DNA of 64,000 nucleotides from CAILZL01 sp050248275 (GTDB lineage: Bacteria; Pseudomonadota; Gammaproteobacteria; Steroidobacterales; Steroidobacteraceae): positions 124,001 through 188,000 of the forward strand of contig JBFWSR010000003.1 in assembly GCA_050248275.1 (NCBI GenBank). Reading direction: 5' to 3'. Position 1 is the first letter of the stretch. The number at the start of each line of letters is the position of its first letter. Of this stretch, positions 32,760 to 41,765 are shown piece after piece. The position numbers and the translations under genes were made by a program. The notes under the pieces were generated by a model, which was given only the letters and a program-made list of their open reading frames with translations, had not been told where the DNA came from and ran no database searches.

Positions 32760-33305
32760 ATGGCAATCACGCACCTCATTGCAGCGCGCTGCTCATCGGA
32801 GACCAAGCAACGATTTCGGGCACTAGCGGCGCGGCAGGAACTCACTGAATCAGCGTTGCTGAAACGCTGGGTGGAACTGGTGGTACAGGGCGCTGAGAGC
32901 AGTCAACCCAAGTCAGGTATGTCGATCACCGTTGCCCGTCATTCCCGGCTATCAGTCCGGCTCAGACCTCTTGAGCAGCGCGTGTTGAAGGAACGATCAG
33001 CGGCTCGCCATCTGCCCCCGGCGACCTATGCGTCATTGGTGTTGCGGGCGCATCTGAACAAGGTGGCGCCCATTCCCAAAGAAGAACTGGCGGCTCTCAA
33101 GCGCTGTATCGCTGAGCTGGCGGTCATCGGTCGCAACGTCAATCAACTGGCTCGGGTGGCCCAGCGCAATGGTCAGGTCACCGGCCCCACTCGGGCCGAG
33201 GTCCTGGCCATGGTGCAGGTGTGTACCACGATGCATGCGCGGTTCAAGGAGCTTCTCATGGCCAACCTGATGTCCTGGGAGAGTGGCTATGTCGAACCAA
33301 AGTAG
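32760..33305 (+). CDS. mobC: MobC-like relaxosome accessory protein
   Basis: The 181-residue protein is basic and mostly helical. Its C-terminal half (LKRCIAELAVIGRNVNQLARVAQRNGQVTGPTRAEVLAMVQVC) is the MobC/relaxosome signature, and the N-terminus (SSETKQRFRALAARQELTESALLKRWVELV) looks like a ribbon-helix-helix DNA-binding element. It is expected to bind oriT and help the relaxase nick DNA. ATG 32760 is preferred over the weaker upstream TTG/GTG codons. The stop overlaps the relaxase start by 17 bp. Confidence 0.75.
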   Translation: MAITHLIAARCSSETKQRFRALAARQELTESALLKRWVELVVQGAESSQPKSGMSITVARHSRLSVRLRPLEQRVLKERSAARHLPPATYASLVLRAHLNKVAPIPKEELAALKRCIAELAVIGRNVNQLARVAQRNGQVTGPTRAEVLAMVQVCTTMHARFKELLMANLMSWESGYVEPK

Positions 33306-34278
33306 GGGATGGGAAGGCAGGGCGCTGCTGGATCTGACCAGTTATGCCCGGCGTGGCCCGGGGGAACGCATCCAGCTGTCGAAGGCGGATATCGAAGTGA
33401 TCCAGCGGACGGTGTCCCGGACACCGGAGGTCATGGTCAAGGTGCTGAGCAAAGGGGGTCAGAATCTCAAGGCCGTGCAACGTCATTTGCAGTACCTCAG
33501 TCGTGATGGCGAACTGGACCTGGAAACCGATGACGGTCAGGCCTTGAACGGTGCGGGCATCGAAGCCGAACTGCTGAAGGACTGGGATCTGGATCTGGAA
33601 GAACACCGACGCAGCCTTGCCCTGCGCGTCACCGACAACCGCGCTCAGCCCAAGCTGGTCCACAAACTGCTGTTCTCCATGCCGCCGGGTACACCCCCTG
33701 ACAAGGTGTTGGCCGCCACCCAGGCGTTTGCCCGCGAACAGTTTGCGCTCAAGCATCGCTATGCCATGGTGCTGCACACCGACGAGCCGCACCCGCATGT
33801 CCACATGGTCGTCAAAGCGGTCAGCGAGTACGGCGTCCGGCTGAACATCAAGAAAGCCACCTTGCGGGAATGGCGCAGTGAGTTTGCCCGGCATCTGCGC
33901 GAGCAGGGGGTGGCGGCCAATGCGACTGAACGATCTGTTCGGGGCGAAACCCGCACCACCAAGCTGGATGGTATCTATCGCGCCCAGCAACGCGGCACTT
34001 CGACGCATCTACTCAATAGAGTGGAATTGGTTGCCAGCGAACTGATGAAAGGCAAAGTTCAGCCAGGGAAGGGCAAGCCGCGGCTGGTCAGTACGCGCAA
34101 GGAGGTACTGCAGGGCTGGCGTGCGGTGCACGACGGGTTGATCAGGAGTGGTCATGCCAAGATGGCGGATCAGGTCGAGGCATTCATGATCAAATTGAAA
34201 CCACCCCATACCGAGCAAGAACAGATTGCTCAGGAACTCCTGCGGCTGAGCGGTGGCCAGTCAACGCGTGTCAGATAG
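33289..34278 (+). CDS. VirD2/MOBP-like relaxase
   Basis: Relaxases nick oriT, stay covalently bound to the DNA and pilot it through the T4SS. The 329-residue protein has the three-His motif III HTDEPHPHVHMVVKA near residues 162-176. An upstream segment with a candidate catalytic Tyr lies in LKAVQRHLQYLSRDG (about residues 65-80). At this length it is a stand-alone nuclease domain with a short C-terminal tail, so the LPD7 proteins upstream may supply the missing accessory domains. ATG 33289 is chosen; an in-frame GTG lies 6 bp upstream. Confidence 0.8.
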   Translation: MSNQSRGWEGRALLDLTSYARRGPGERIQLSKADIEVIQRTVSRTPEVMVKVLSKGGQNLKAVQRHLQYLSRDGELDLETDDGQALNGAGIEAELLKDWDLDLEEHRRSLALRVTDNRAQPKLVHKLLFSMPPGTPPDKVLAATQAFAREQFALKHRYAMVLHTDEPHPHVHMVVKAVSEYGVRLNIKKATLREWRSEFARHLREQGVAANATERSVRGETRTTKLDGIYRAQQRGTSTHLLNRVELVASELMKGKVQPGKGKPRLVSTRKEVLQGWRAVHDGLIRSGHAKMADQVEAFMIKLKPPHTEQEQIAQELLRLSGGQSTRVR

Positions 34279-34375
34279 CGATGCGGGCTGTCTGTATTGA
34301 GACTGGGGTTGACGCAACTGCTTTGATATGAACTTCAAGGTGCGTGTAATTTTTGTAGAGTGTGTGCTGAGGGCG

Positions 34376-34600
34376 TCAAGGAGCCACTGGCCGACTTCTG
34401 TCCTCGATGCGCTTGGCCAGCCATCCCTGAATTTCATGCTCGACCCAGCCAACCGCACGGGGTGCCAGCTGCACCCGTTTCGGAAACTTCTCATCGGCTT
34501 CAAGTTGATAGATGGTTGATCTGCACAGGCCGGTCATCTGCAGTACCCTGGGGAGCCGGATCACCTGAATGAATGTTAGGGAAGCGTTATCGTTGTTCAT
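34376..34600 (-). CDS. alpA: AlpA-family regulator/excisionase
   Basis: The 74-residue protein contains a MerR-like helix-turn-helix (VIRLPRVLQMTGLCRSTIYQLEADEKFPKRVQLAPRAVGW, then EHEIQGWLAKRI), the AlpA signature. AlpA proteins activate or direct integrase-dependent excision in many islands. It is transcribed toward the relaxase gene. No integrase lies next to it, which is unusual, and suggests that the integrase is at the other end of the element or has been lost. Confidence 0.88.
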   Translation of the reverse strand: MNNDNASLTFIQVIRLPRVLQMTGLCRSTIYQLEADEKFPKRVQLAPRAVGWVEHEIQGWLAKRIEDRSRPVAP

Positions 34601-34902
34601 GATTTACCTGCAATGAAATACCCTGCCGTCAGTCTCAGGGCGAGTTGTCACTGAGTACTAAATTATCCAGATGCGGTACAAGAAGGGCAGAGGGTGTTTG
34701 TTAGCAGAATGTGCGCATACTCGACTGCGACCGGGATCGAGTTGTCCACCTATAGCAGGGGTTGGAGATGGGCGGATTGAGGAGGTAGAAACCGGCTCAA
34801 AGCAGTCATTCGAGTCAGCAATCCGATTTCCTCGTTAGCGGCCATCCGAACGGCCCCATTTGTGTACTATTGCCGTTAGAGGGCGAGGCCATAAGGATGC
34901 CC
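34601..34902. other. Intergenic region between alpA and the helicase gene
   Basis: About 300 bp separate the divergent alpA and helicase genes. I see no tRNA, long repeat or ORF. It should hold both divergent promoters. AGGAGG at 34780-34785 is followed by no useful start codon. Confidence 0.4.
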
Positions 34903-34941
34903 ATGATTTTCTTTAGTCAATCGGAACTTGACAATCAATGA
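34903..34941 (+). CDS. Twelve-codon leader ORF coupled to the helicase gene
   Basis: ATG 34903 (MIFFSQSELDNQ, stop TGA) is preceded by AAGGA at a 5-base distance. Its stop overlaps the helicase ATG as ATGA, while the helicase start itself has no visible Shine-Dalgarno sequence. Translational coupling is the likely function. An in-frame ATG lies 6 bp upstream. Confidence 0.4.
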   Translation: MIFFSQSELDNQ

Positions 34942-37637
34942 CTTCGGTAAGTAAGCAGATTCTTAGTGCGGACGAGGCGATCTGTCGGAACATCGAATCA
35001 CTCGGTGATCAGCGGGCATTACTCTCTCAGAACATTCTTTCTCAGCTCCGGAATCTGGTCGAGGGGATTGCTGTCCGTCTCCACGCAAACTCACCCGATA
35101 CCGAATTCAACTACCACGCCGTAGAACCGGGACTTGCCTTCGTCAAGAGCAAAGCAAAGTTCAGCTTCCTCGGAAAGTTCCACAAACTGATTGCGAAAAG
35201 TGCTTCCCATTACACCCTGGACGGAGATGCTTCCGAACGTTTGATGCTGAAGTATTACGAGTACCTCTACCGCATCCGCAGTTTGCTTCAAGACACCTGT
35301 GGGATGGGGGTGCTTGCGAATCTCGAGGCCTTCCCAGTCGACCTCGATCCATCGCTGCGGGAGTACCACCAGAAGATCGCAGCAAGAATTGAAGCGGTCC
35401 GTTCATCTAGACCTGACAGCAGTACCCGTCATAGGTACTACATTCACAAAACGTGCCCTTTCTTTGTCGGCGGGCACATCTACTACGAAGTCACCTTCTA
35501 CCGAGCCATCAACAGGGTGAGTAAGTTCGACCGTATCATCGCTTTCACCGATATCGACATGACTGACAAGTACGCGGCCATGTTGGCGCTCCGGCGGGAC
35601 TCGATTCAAGTAATCGGCCAGACAATGCCGATCACGATCATTCGCGAGTGGGAGGTCTCGATCCGCCCGTGCGAGTTTGACAACTTCGCACGCCTGCTAG
35701 GCATCGCCACTTCAGTTCAAACCAACTCTACGGAGTATCACCACCTGATGCGCTGGCTGACGGTAGGCTCGGGCAGCTTGGTCGATCTAATCGATATGCC
35801 CAACGACAAGTACGCGATAATGAGAGCGGCAGGCACAGCTGGCGTCACCAAAGCGCAAATCTTCCCAATATTGGATGAAGTGCGACGCATCGCGAGTTCA
35901 GCCGCTCCTGGCCACAACATCCTCCGATATCTCATGCTGCGGATGCACAACCAAATCGTCAAACCGCTACATTACCAAGAGGGCTGTGGCCGTCTCTCCG
36001 GGCTGAAACTTCCGTACGGCTGCATTCCCTTCGATGACATGCCGTTCTGTACGTCGCTGCCGAGGCATAACCCTCGATACTTGGACCTCGCGGAAAGCCT
36101 TGATACGACTGGTCGGACCCACGAATTGCTTGTTCGGCGTGTGAAGAACAATGTGGAGCGACACGGAATCCTCTACACGCCCGTAGTCGAGCTTGAGGAG
36201 TTCGGAAATATCAACAACTCGATCTCAGCTTACAACAATAAGCTCTACCACACGCATACGGAACGTCGGCTCGTGTTCGATAAGGGACACGTCTTCGTTT
36301 GCGGATATGAGAACGACACCTTCGCTATCGTCGAGAAACTTCAGGGGTACGCATCGACCGGGATTGCAGGCTACACCCAAGCCGTCGAGCGTTGGCTGGA
36401 TGAAACATCTCGTAGCATCGACGACCCGGCGAAGAAGGATGCGCTTAAGTTGTTGTTCAGCCAATCGCGCGTGGCTCTGGTCTACGGAGCCGCTGGCACT
36501 GGCAAGTCAACGATGGTGGATCACATCGCACACTACTTCAACGATAAGGAAAAGCTCTTTCTCGCACACACCAATCCAGCAATAGACAATCTCAAGCGCA
36601 AGGTAACCGCGCAGAACTCGGACTTCCGAACGATCAGCAGCCATATCTCTAGAAAAGCTACCGATCCGGAGTATGACCTCCTCATCATTGACGAGTGCAG
36701 CACCGTGAGCAACACAGACCTAGTAAAGGTGTTGGATAAGACCTCCTTCAAGCTGTTGGTACTCGTCGGCGACGTCTATCAGATAGAGTCGATCCAGTTC
36801 GGCAACTGGTTCGGCATCATTCGCTCATTCATTCCGAGCACGTCGGTTTTCGAGCTAACGACGCCTTTCAGAACCAAGAACGACTCACTCTTGAGCTTCT
36901 GGAACAAAGTTCGGGCCATCGAAGACGACCTCGCCGAGGTCATGGCCCGCAACGGATACTCTACTGTGTTCGACAAGACGCTGTTCGAGACCCAGGCACA
37001 GGATGAGATCATACTGTGCCTGAACTACGACGGCCTCTATGGTATCAACAACATCAACCGATTCCTGCAGAGCGGCAACCCCGGTGCAGCAACTACTTGG
37101 CGGGTCTCCACGTACAAGATCGGCGATCCCGTTCTCTTCAACGAGACCGAGAGGTTTCGACCGGTGATCTACAATAACCTCAAAGGATGGATCGTCGGCA
37201 TCGAGCAGGCTCCTGGCCGGATTCAATTTGATGTCGAGCTCGACAGACCGCTCAGTGAGTTCGACGTCGACGGAGATGAGCTCGAATGGATTGGCGGCTC
37301 GACAGTGCGCTTCTCCGTTTACGATTACGAGGCTAGTGACGAGGACGACGACTCCTTGAACACTACCGTGCCATTTCAAGTGGCCTATGCCGTTTCGATC
37401 CACAAGGCTCAGGGTCTCGAGTACGACTCCGTTAAAATCGTCATCACCGATGCTAACGAAGACGACATCACGCACAGCATCTTCTACACAGCCGTTACTC
37501 GGGCGCGCGAGCGCCTGCGGATCTTCTGGACGCCTGAGACGCAACAGGGCGTTCTACAGAGCCTTCGCCGCATCGCCAGCTCAAAGGACGTCGCTCTTCT
37601 CGCTAGTCGTCGTGGCCTTAGGCCGGTCATCGGATGA
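34938..37637 (+). CDS. Large SF1 helicase with unassigned N-terminal region
   Basis: The 899-residue protein has an SF1 helicase core at the C-terminal end: Walker A GAAGTGKS (about residue 515), Walker B LLIIDECS (~582), motif III VLVGDVYQIESIQ (~610), a UvrD_C_2-like region HKAQGLEYDSVKIVIT (~821) and motif VI AVTRARERL (~851). About 500 residues precede it, with no domain I recognise (it includes HKTCPFFVGGHIYYEVTFYR). RecD/Pif1-type ATPases of this layout can be DNA-unwinding defence proteins. Its position as the last cargo gene beside the attachment tRNA fits a defence role, but that is inference. Confidence 0.8.
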   Translation: MTSVSKQILSADEAICRNIESLGDQRALLSQNILSQLRNLVEGIAVRLHANSPDTEFNYHAVEPGLAFVKSKAKFSFLGKFHKLIAKSASHYTLDGDASERLMLKYYEYLYRIRSLLQDTCGMGVLANLEAFPVDLDPSLREYHQKIAARIEAVRSSRPDSSTRHRYYIHKTCPFFVGGHIYYEVTFYRAINRVSKFDRIIAFTDIDMTDKYAAMLALRRDSIQVIGQTMPITIIREWEVSIRPCEFDNFARLLGIATSVQTNSTEYHHLMRWLTVGSGSLVDLIDMPNDKYAIMRAAGTAGVTKAQIFPILDEVRRIASSAAPGHNILRYLMLRMHNQIVKPLHYQEGCGRLSGLKLPYGCIPFDDMPFCTSLPRHNPRYLDLAESLDTTGRTHELLVRRVKNNVERHGILYTPVVELEEFGNINNSISAYNNKLYHTHTERRLVFDKGHVFVCGYENDTFAIVEKLQGYASTGIAGYTQAVERWLDETSRSIDDPAKKDALKLLFSQSRVALVYGAAGTGKSTMVDHIAHYFNDKEKLFLAHTNPAIDNLKRKVTAQNSDFRTISSHISRKATDPEYDLLIIDECSTVSNTDLVKVLDKTSFKLLVLVGDVYQIESIQFGNWFGIIRSFIPSTSVFELTTPFRTKNDSLLSFWNKVRAIEDDLAEVMARNGYSTVFDKTLFETQAQDEIILCLNYDGLYGINNINRFLQSGNPGAATTWRVSTYKIGDPVLFNETERFRPVIYNNLKGWIVGIEQAPGRIQFDVELDRPLSEFDVDGDELEWIGGSTVRFSVYDYEASDEDDDSLNTTVPFQVAYAVSIHKAQGLEYDSVKIVITDANEDDITHSIFYTAVTRARERLRIFWTPETQQGVLQSLRRIASSKDVALLASRRGLRPVIG

Positions 37638-37951
37638 TTTAGATCGTCAACGGCACAGGGTTGGGGGATCGGGGGTATTTGCGCGATTGTCCGCTTCGAT
37701 GAATTCAAACGACTGCTTCGGAGCAGTACCGACTTCCGCTCAGTGATGTTTATGTCGTTTTGGATGGACAATTCTGGAGGCGGCAATTCCAACAACTTCT
37801 CATGCATGTCCAATCAGAAATGCTGAAGCACTTAACCCTGAATGAGAAATAGCTAGATCACCAAATCACGAATGGCCCCTATTTGGCCCCTAATATGAAA
37901 TCTAGGTGGACCCTATTGGGTAGCGTTGATAGAGAAGTGCAGGAAAAACAA
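37638..37951. other. ICE end region: gene debris and candidate attachment-site arm repeats
   Basis: The direct repeat GGCCCCTA (37874-37881 and 37885-37892, 11-bp spacing) resembles arm-type integrase sites at island ends. A 49-codon frame ending at 37852 (DVYVVLDGQFWRRQFQQLLM and following residues) looks protein-like but has no good start, so it may be the tail of a lost gene. The region runs directly into the CCA end of tRNA-Pro. Confidence 0.45.
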
Positions 37952-38028
<77 letters not shown>

Positions 38029-38085
38029 ATGCAGGTCATCAACTTCTAACTTGGACTATTTGGGCGGCAGGTTTGAATCAGCTTG

Positions 38086-39054
38086 TTAGTAGCTGCGACT
38101 GACGGCAAATTCGGCAAGTTCGCGCAGGGCCTTTGTATAAGCCGAGTCGGGCAACTCCGAGAGCGCCGCGATGGCAAGGTCGGTCTCCTGCCGTGCGAGG
38201 CGCGCAGTGTACTCAAGCCCCCCCGTCGATTCAATTGTTTGCGTGATGAGTGCGATTGAATCGAGTCCGCCGTTTTCAATGGCATTGCGAATCAGTTGCT
38301 GTTGTTCGGCATTGCCGTGCTTGAGCGCGTGGATCAGGGGCAGGGTGGGTTTGCCTTCGGCCAGGTCGTCGCCAAGGTTCTTGCCCAGTTCTGCGCGGCT
38401 GGCGCGATAGTCGAGTACGTCGTCAACCAGTTGAAACGCCGTGCCCAGATGCTTGCCATAGCGGGCCAGGGCCTGTTCGTGCATGGCGGGTGCGCCGGCC
38501 ACAATGGCGGCAATCTGCGCGCCGGCCTCGAACAATTTGGCGGTCTTGCGGTAGATCACGTCGAAGTAACGGGCTTCGGTGGTGTCCGGGTCGTGGGCAT
38601 TCATCAACTGCAGCACTTCACCTTCGGCGATCTTGTTGGTGGCGCCGGCCATCACGTCCATGACGCGCATGCTGCCCAGCTCGACCATCATTTCGAAGGC
38701 GCGCGAATACAGGTAATCGCCCACCAGCACGCTGGCCTGATTGCCCCACACGGCATTGGCCGTGTCCTGGCCGCGCCGCAATGCCGAGCCATCGACCACA
38801 TCATCGTGCAACAGAGTGGCGGTATGGATGAATTCGACGATGGCCGCCGTGCTGGCCAGCCGGCCGCCATCATGGCCGCAGGTTCTGCCGGCCAGCACTG
38901 TCACCAGCGGGCGCACGCGTTTGCCGCCGGACTGAATGATGTATTCAGCCACCTGGTTGACCAGCGCTACATCGCTGGCCAGCCGGGTGCGGATGACGTT
39001 ATCGACGGCGAGCAGATCGGCACTGACTGGTTTTTTTATCGAATCGAGGCTCAT
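38086..39054 (-). CDS. ispB: Octaprenyl diphosphate synthase
   Basis: IspB extends farnesyl diphosphate to the C40 side chain of ubiquinone. The 322-residue protein has both Asp-rich motifs, LLHDDVVD and LVDDVLDYRA, and GGKRVRPLV near the N-terminus. I prefer ATG 39054 (MSLDSIKK) over the upstream ATG at 39084. It is divergent from rplU, a standard gammaproteobacterial arrangement, and is followed by tRNA-Pro after 57 bp. Confidence 0.93.
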   Translation of the reverse strand: MSLDSIKKPVSADLLAVDNVIRTRLASDVALVNQVAEYIIQSGGKRVRPLVTVLAGRTCGHDGGRLASTAAIVEFIHTATLLHDDVVDGSALRRGQDTANAVWGNQASVLVGDYLYSRAFEMMVELGSMRVMDVMAGATNKIAEGEVLQLMNAHDPDTTEARYFDVIYRKTAKLFEAGAQIAAIVAGAPAMHEQALARYGKHLGTAFQLVDDVLDYRASRAELGKNLGDDLAEGKPTLPLIHALKHGNAEQQQLIRNAIENGGLDSIALITQTIESTGGLEYTARLARQETDLAIAALSELPDSAYTKALRELAEFAVSRSY

Positions 39055-39257
39055 GGACTGGGTAAACGGCCAAAAGGGCGGCAATGGTAGCTTAAGAAAG
39101 GGCTGTGAGCGGTGGGCTATGGGCAGGAGGCCAGAAAAAATCTGGTTGCTATCGGCTGCAGGTGATTTTTGGCTATTGTGGCGATCACTCGGCCCGCGCC
39201 TCCGAACCCACAGCTTGCAGCTTACGATCCACAGCCCTTAGATTTCCCGAAAAGCCC

Positions 39258-39286
39258 TTGCTCGATCGGGTGCTTATCCGTAAACT
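39258..39286 (+). promoter_or_regulatory. Candidate sigma-70 promoter for rplU-rpmA
   Basis: TTGCTC (39258-39263), a 17-bp spacer and TAAACT (39281-39286) are followed by a GC-rich discriminator, a feature of ribosomal promoters under stringent control. The hexamers are imperfect. It lies within the 323-bp divergent ispB/rplU region. Confidence 0.4.
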
Positions 39287-39377
39287 TCGCGGCCTTTCGC
39301 CGGGGGCTGCCCGGTAATCTGCCATGTCTTCCGTTCCGCTCCGGATCGGGGGCGGGTCATTCGGAGTGAGTTAAAAC

Positions 39378-39692
39378 ATGTACGCTGTGATCGCCACAGG
39401 TGGCAAACAGTATCGCGTCAGCGAAGGCACGGTGCTGCGCATTGAAAAACTGGAAGCCGAAGCCGGCGCAGCGGTCGAGTTCGATCAAGTGCTGCTGGTT
39501 GCCAATGGCGACAGGGTCGCCGTCGGCGCGCCGCTGGTCGCAGGCAGCAAGGTCACGGCCACCGTGCAGAAGCATGGTCAGGGCGACAAGGTATCGTTCG
39601 TGAAATTCCGTCGTCGCAAGCACTATATGCGTCGCGGCGGCCACCGTCAGCAGTACACCGAAATCAAGGTCACCGGCATCACCGGCGCCTGA
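39378..39692 (+). CDS. rplU: 50S ribosomal protein L21
   Basis: The 104-residue protein MYAVIATGGKQYRVSEGTVLRIEKL...RRRKHYMRRGGHRQQYTEIKVTGI is a standard L21, which binds 23S rRNA. It has GGAGTGAG upstream, and the next gene rpmA follows after 26 bp. Neighbours ispB, rpmA and obgE confirm the call. Confidence 0.98.
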   Translation: MYAVIATGGKQYRVSEGTVLRIEKLEAEAGAAVEFDQVLLVANGDRVAVGAPLVAGSKVTATVQKHGQGDKVSFVKFRRRKHYMRRGGHRQQYTEIKVTGITGA

Positions 39693-39718
39693 TTCATCTT
39701 TGTTGAGGATTATCGGCA

Positions 39719-39976
39719 ATGGCACATAAAAAGGCAGGCGGCAGTACCAAGAACGGCCGCGATTCAGAATCCAAGCGACTGGGCGTGAAGAAGTTTGGCG
39801 GCGAGTCGGTGGTGGGTGGCAACATCATCATCCGTCAGCGCGGCACGCAATTCTGGCCCGGTGACAATGTGGGCATGGGCACCGACCATACCCTGTTCGC
39901 CAAGGCCAACGGTCGCGTCGAGTTCCGCAAGCGCGGCGCCGCCCAGCACACTTACGTGAGCGTGGTCGCTGAGTAA
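39719..39976 (+). CDS. rpmA: 50S ribosomal protein L27
   Basis: The 85-residue protein starts MAHKKAGGSTKNGRDSESKRLGVKKFGGE, the invariable L27 N-terminus that reaches the peptidyl-transferase centre. It forms an operon with rplU and is closed by a strong terminator 22 bp downstream. Confidence 0.98.
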   Translation: MAHKKAGGSTKNGRDSESKRLGVKKFGGESVVGGNIIIRQRGTQFWPGDNVGMGTDHTLFAKANGRVEFRKRGAAQHTYVSVVAE

Positions 39977-39997
39977 TTCCGATCCATCAGGGTCCAG

Positions 39998-40027
39998 AAA
40001 AACCCCAGCGCTGCTGGGGTTTTTTTT
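39998..40027 (+). terminator. Rho-independent terminator of rplU-rpmA
   Basis: AAAAACCCCAGC (39998-40009) pairs with GCTGGGGTTTTT (40013-40024) around a three-base loop, with the T-run continuing to 40027. It is one of the strongest terminators in the window. Confidence 0.93.
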
Positions 40028-40141
40028 GTGCGTTTGATTTTGACTGGCTTGTTTTGACTGTTTGTTTTGGTCTGCTGCGACATTGCACAGTGCAATAATG
40101 CCGGGCAGTTTTTTGCAGCAACCCACTACTGGCTTTTTTCC

Positions 40142-41191
40142 ATGAAGTTCGTCGACGAAGCAATCATCAAGGTCCAGGGCGGCAATGGCGGCCGTGGCGC
40201 CATCAGTTTCCGTCGTGAGAAATTCATTCCCTTCGGTGGGCCGGATGGCGGCGATGGCGGTCATGGAGCGGGCATCTATCTGGAGGCTGTGAGCGGCATC
40301 AATACGCTGGCGGATTTTCGTTATCACCGTTCGTTCCGTGCGCCGCATGGCACCGCAGGCAGCGGCAATGACTGCACCGGCGCGGGTGGCGAAGATCTGA
40401 CGATCAAAGTGCCGGTGGGTACGGTCGTATTCGATACTGAAACCGATGAGGAATTGGGCGATCTGACCCGGTCAGGTCAGCGCATCCTGGTGGTTAAAGG
40501 CGGCAAGGGCGGCTGGGGCAATGCGCGCTTCAAGAGCAGCACCAATCGCACGCCGCGCAAGGCCATGCCGGGCCTGCCGGGCGAGAAACGCGAATTGCGC
40601 CTGGAAATGCGGGTGATCGCCGACGTCGGATTGCTGGGACTGCCCAATGCCGGCAAGTCCACGCTGATCCGTGCGGTATCGGCCGCCAAGCCCAAGGTCG
40701 CGGATTATCCCTTCACCACCCTGCATCCCAATCTGGGCGTGGTGTCGGTGGGGCTGCATCGCAGCTTCGTCATGGCGGACATCCCGGGGGTGATCGAAGG
40801 TGCGGCCGAAGGCGCGGGACTGGGCTTGCGTTTTCTGAAGCATCTGGAGCGCACGCGGGTCTTGCTGCATCTGGTGGACATCATGCCGCCCGATCCCGAG
40901 GCCGATCCCGTCAAGGATGTGCGTGTCATTGCTGCCGAGTTGAAGAAATACAGTCCCAAACTGGCCAGGAAAGAGCGCTGGCTGGTGCTCAACAAGATCG
41001 ATGCCCTGTCAGAAGAGGATGCCGACAAACGCTGCAAGGACATCGTGCGCCGGTTGCGCTGGAAAGGGCCGGTTTACCGCATTTCCGGTCTGGCGCGCAT
41101 CGGCACCGACAAGCTCTGTCAGGACATCATGTCGCTGATCGAAAAGATGGCTGAAGAGGAAAAACGGGCTGCAGCCGAAACGGATGTCTAG
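40142..41191 (+). CDS. obgE: Obg-family GTPase
   Basis: ObgE is an essential GTPase involved in 50S assembly and stress control. The 349-residue protein has the Gly-rich Obg fold (KVQGGNGGRGAISFRREKFIPFGGPDGGDGG), then the G domain with GLPNAGKST (about residue 165), DIPGVIEGA and NKID. The short acidic C-terminus is typical. I chose ATG 40142 instead of upstream 40067 because MKFVDEA is the family start. proB, often next in related genomes, is absent; rpsT converges instead. Confidence 0.96.
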   Translation: MKFVDEAIIKVQGGNGGRGAISFRREKFIPFGGPDGGDGGHGAGIYLEAVSGINTLADFRYHRSFRAPHGTAGSGNDCTGAGGEDLTIKVPVGTVVFDTETDEELGDLTRSGQRILVVKGGKGGWGNARFKSSTNRTPRKAMPGLPGEKRELRLEMRVIADVGLLGLPNAGKSTLIRAVSAAKPKVADYPFTTLHPNLGVVSVGLHRSFVMADIPGVIEGAAEGAGLGLRFLKHLERTRVLLHLVDIMPPDPEADPVKDVRVIAAELKKYSPKLARKERWLVLNKIDALSEEDADKRCKDIVRRLRWKGPVYRISGLARIGTDKLCQDIMSLIEKMAEEEKRAAAETDV

Positions 41192-41221
41192 GGTCTGTTA
41201 ACAATAGACGAGCCGCAAAAC

Positions 41222-41252
41222 AAAACACCAGTCATTGACTGACTGGTGTTTT
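41222..41252. terminator. Bidirectional terminator between obgE and rpsT
   Basis: AAAACACCAGTCA (41222-41234) and TGACTGGTGTTTT (41240-41252) form a perfect 13-bp stem with a TTGAC loop. The A-run and T-run on either side fit the convergent genes. Confidence 0.9.
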
Positions 41253-41306
41253 ATCTGATTCCGATGCCGGCAATGCCAGTCTGAAAGGACTGGTTTCCCC
41301 GGCAAA

Positions 41307-41573
41307 TTAACCAGCGAGCGTCTTCACGCGCGCATTCAACTGGCTCTTGTGACGGGCAGCCTTGTTGCGGTGGATGATGCCCTTGTTGACCATGGCGTCG
41401 ATGACCGGCACGGCAGCCTTCAGGTTGTTGACGGCTTCTTCCTTCTGGCCGGCTTCAACGGCGCTCAGCACGTTCTTGATGGCGGTGCGCAGGCGCGAAC
41501 GGGCAGCCATGTTGTGGGCGCGACGCTGAATGGTCTGACGGGCGCGCTTGATTGCAGATTTGATATTCGCCAC
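41307..41573 (-). CDS. rpsT: 30S ribosomal protein S20
   Basis: The 88-residue protein is ANIKSAIKRARQTIQRRAHN...KAARHKSQLNARVKTLAG, matching S20, a primary 16S rRNA binder. The GTG at 41573 gives the family N-terminus (M-ANIKSA); the longer frame upstream from 41606 is rejected. GAGAGA lies just before. S20 in E. coli is 87 residues. Confidence 0.95.
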   Translation of the reverse strand: MANIKSAIKRARQTIQRRAHNMAARSRLRTAIKNVLSAVEAGQKEEAVNNLKAAVPVIDAMVNKGIIHRNKAARHKSQLNARVKTLAG

Positions 41574-41765
41574 GGTCTCTCTCTGACTCTGGAAAGGGGA
41601 CTCCAAAAATGAGGCGCGATTCTGCCGATGCGCCTGCCCAAAGGCAAGGGGTCAGGCCGGGTTTCCACAGGATTGCTCTGCAAAAGAGCGGGTTCGGGGC
41701 TATCGGCCTATCGACGCTACCGATACCATTGCCGGTCTTTCGGCCGCAGGTCACTTCAGGTACCC

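Noticed and set aside
38296..39090. 264-codon plus-strand ORF opposite ispB
   Set aside because: It is the complement of a certain housekeeping gene.
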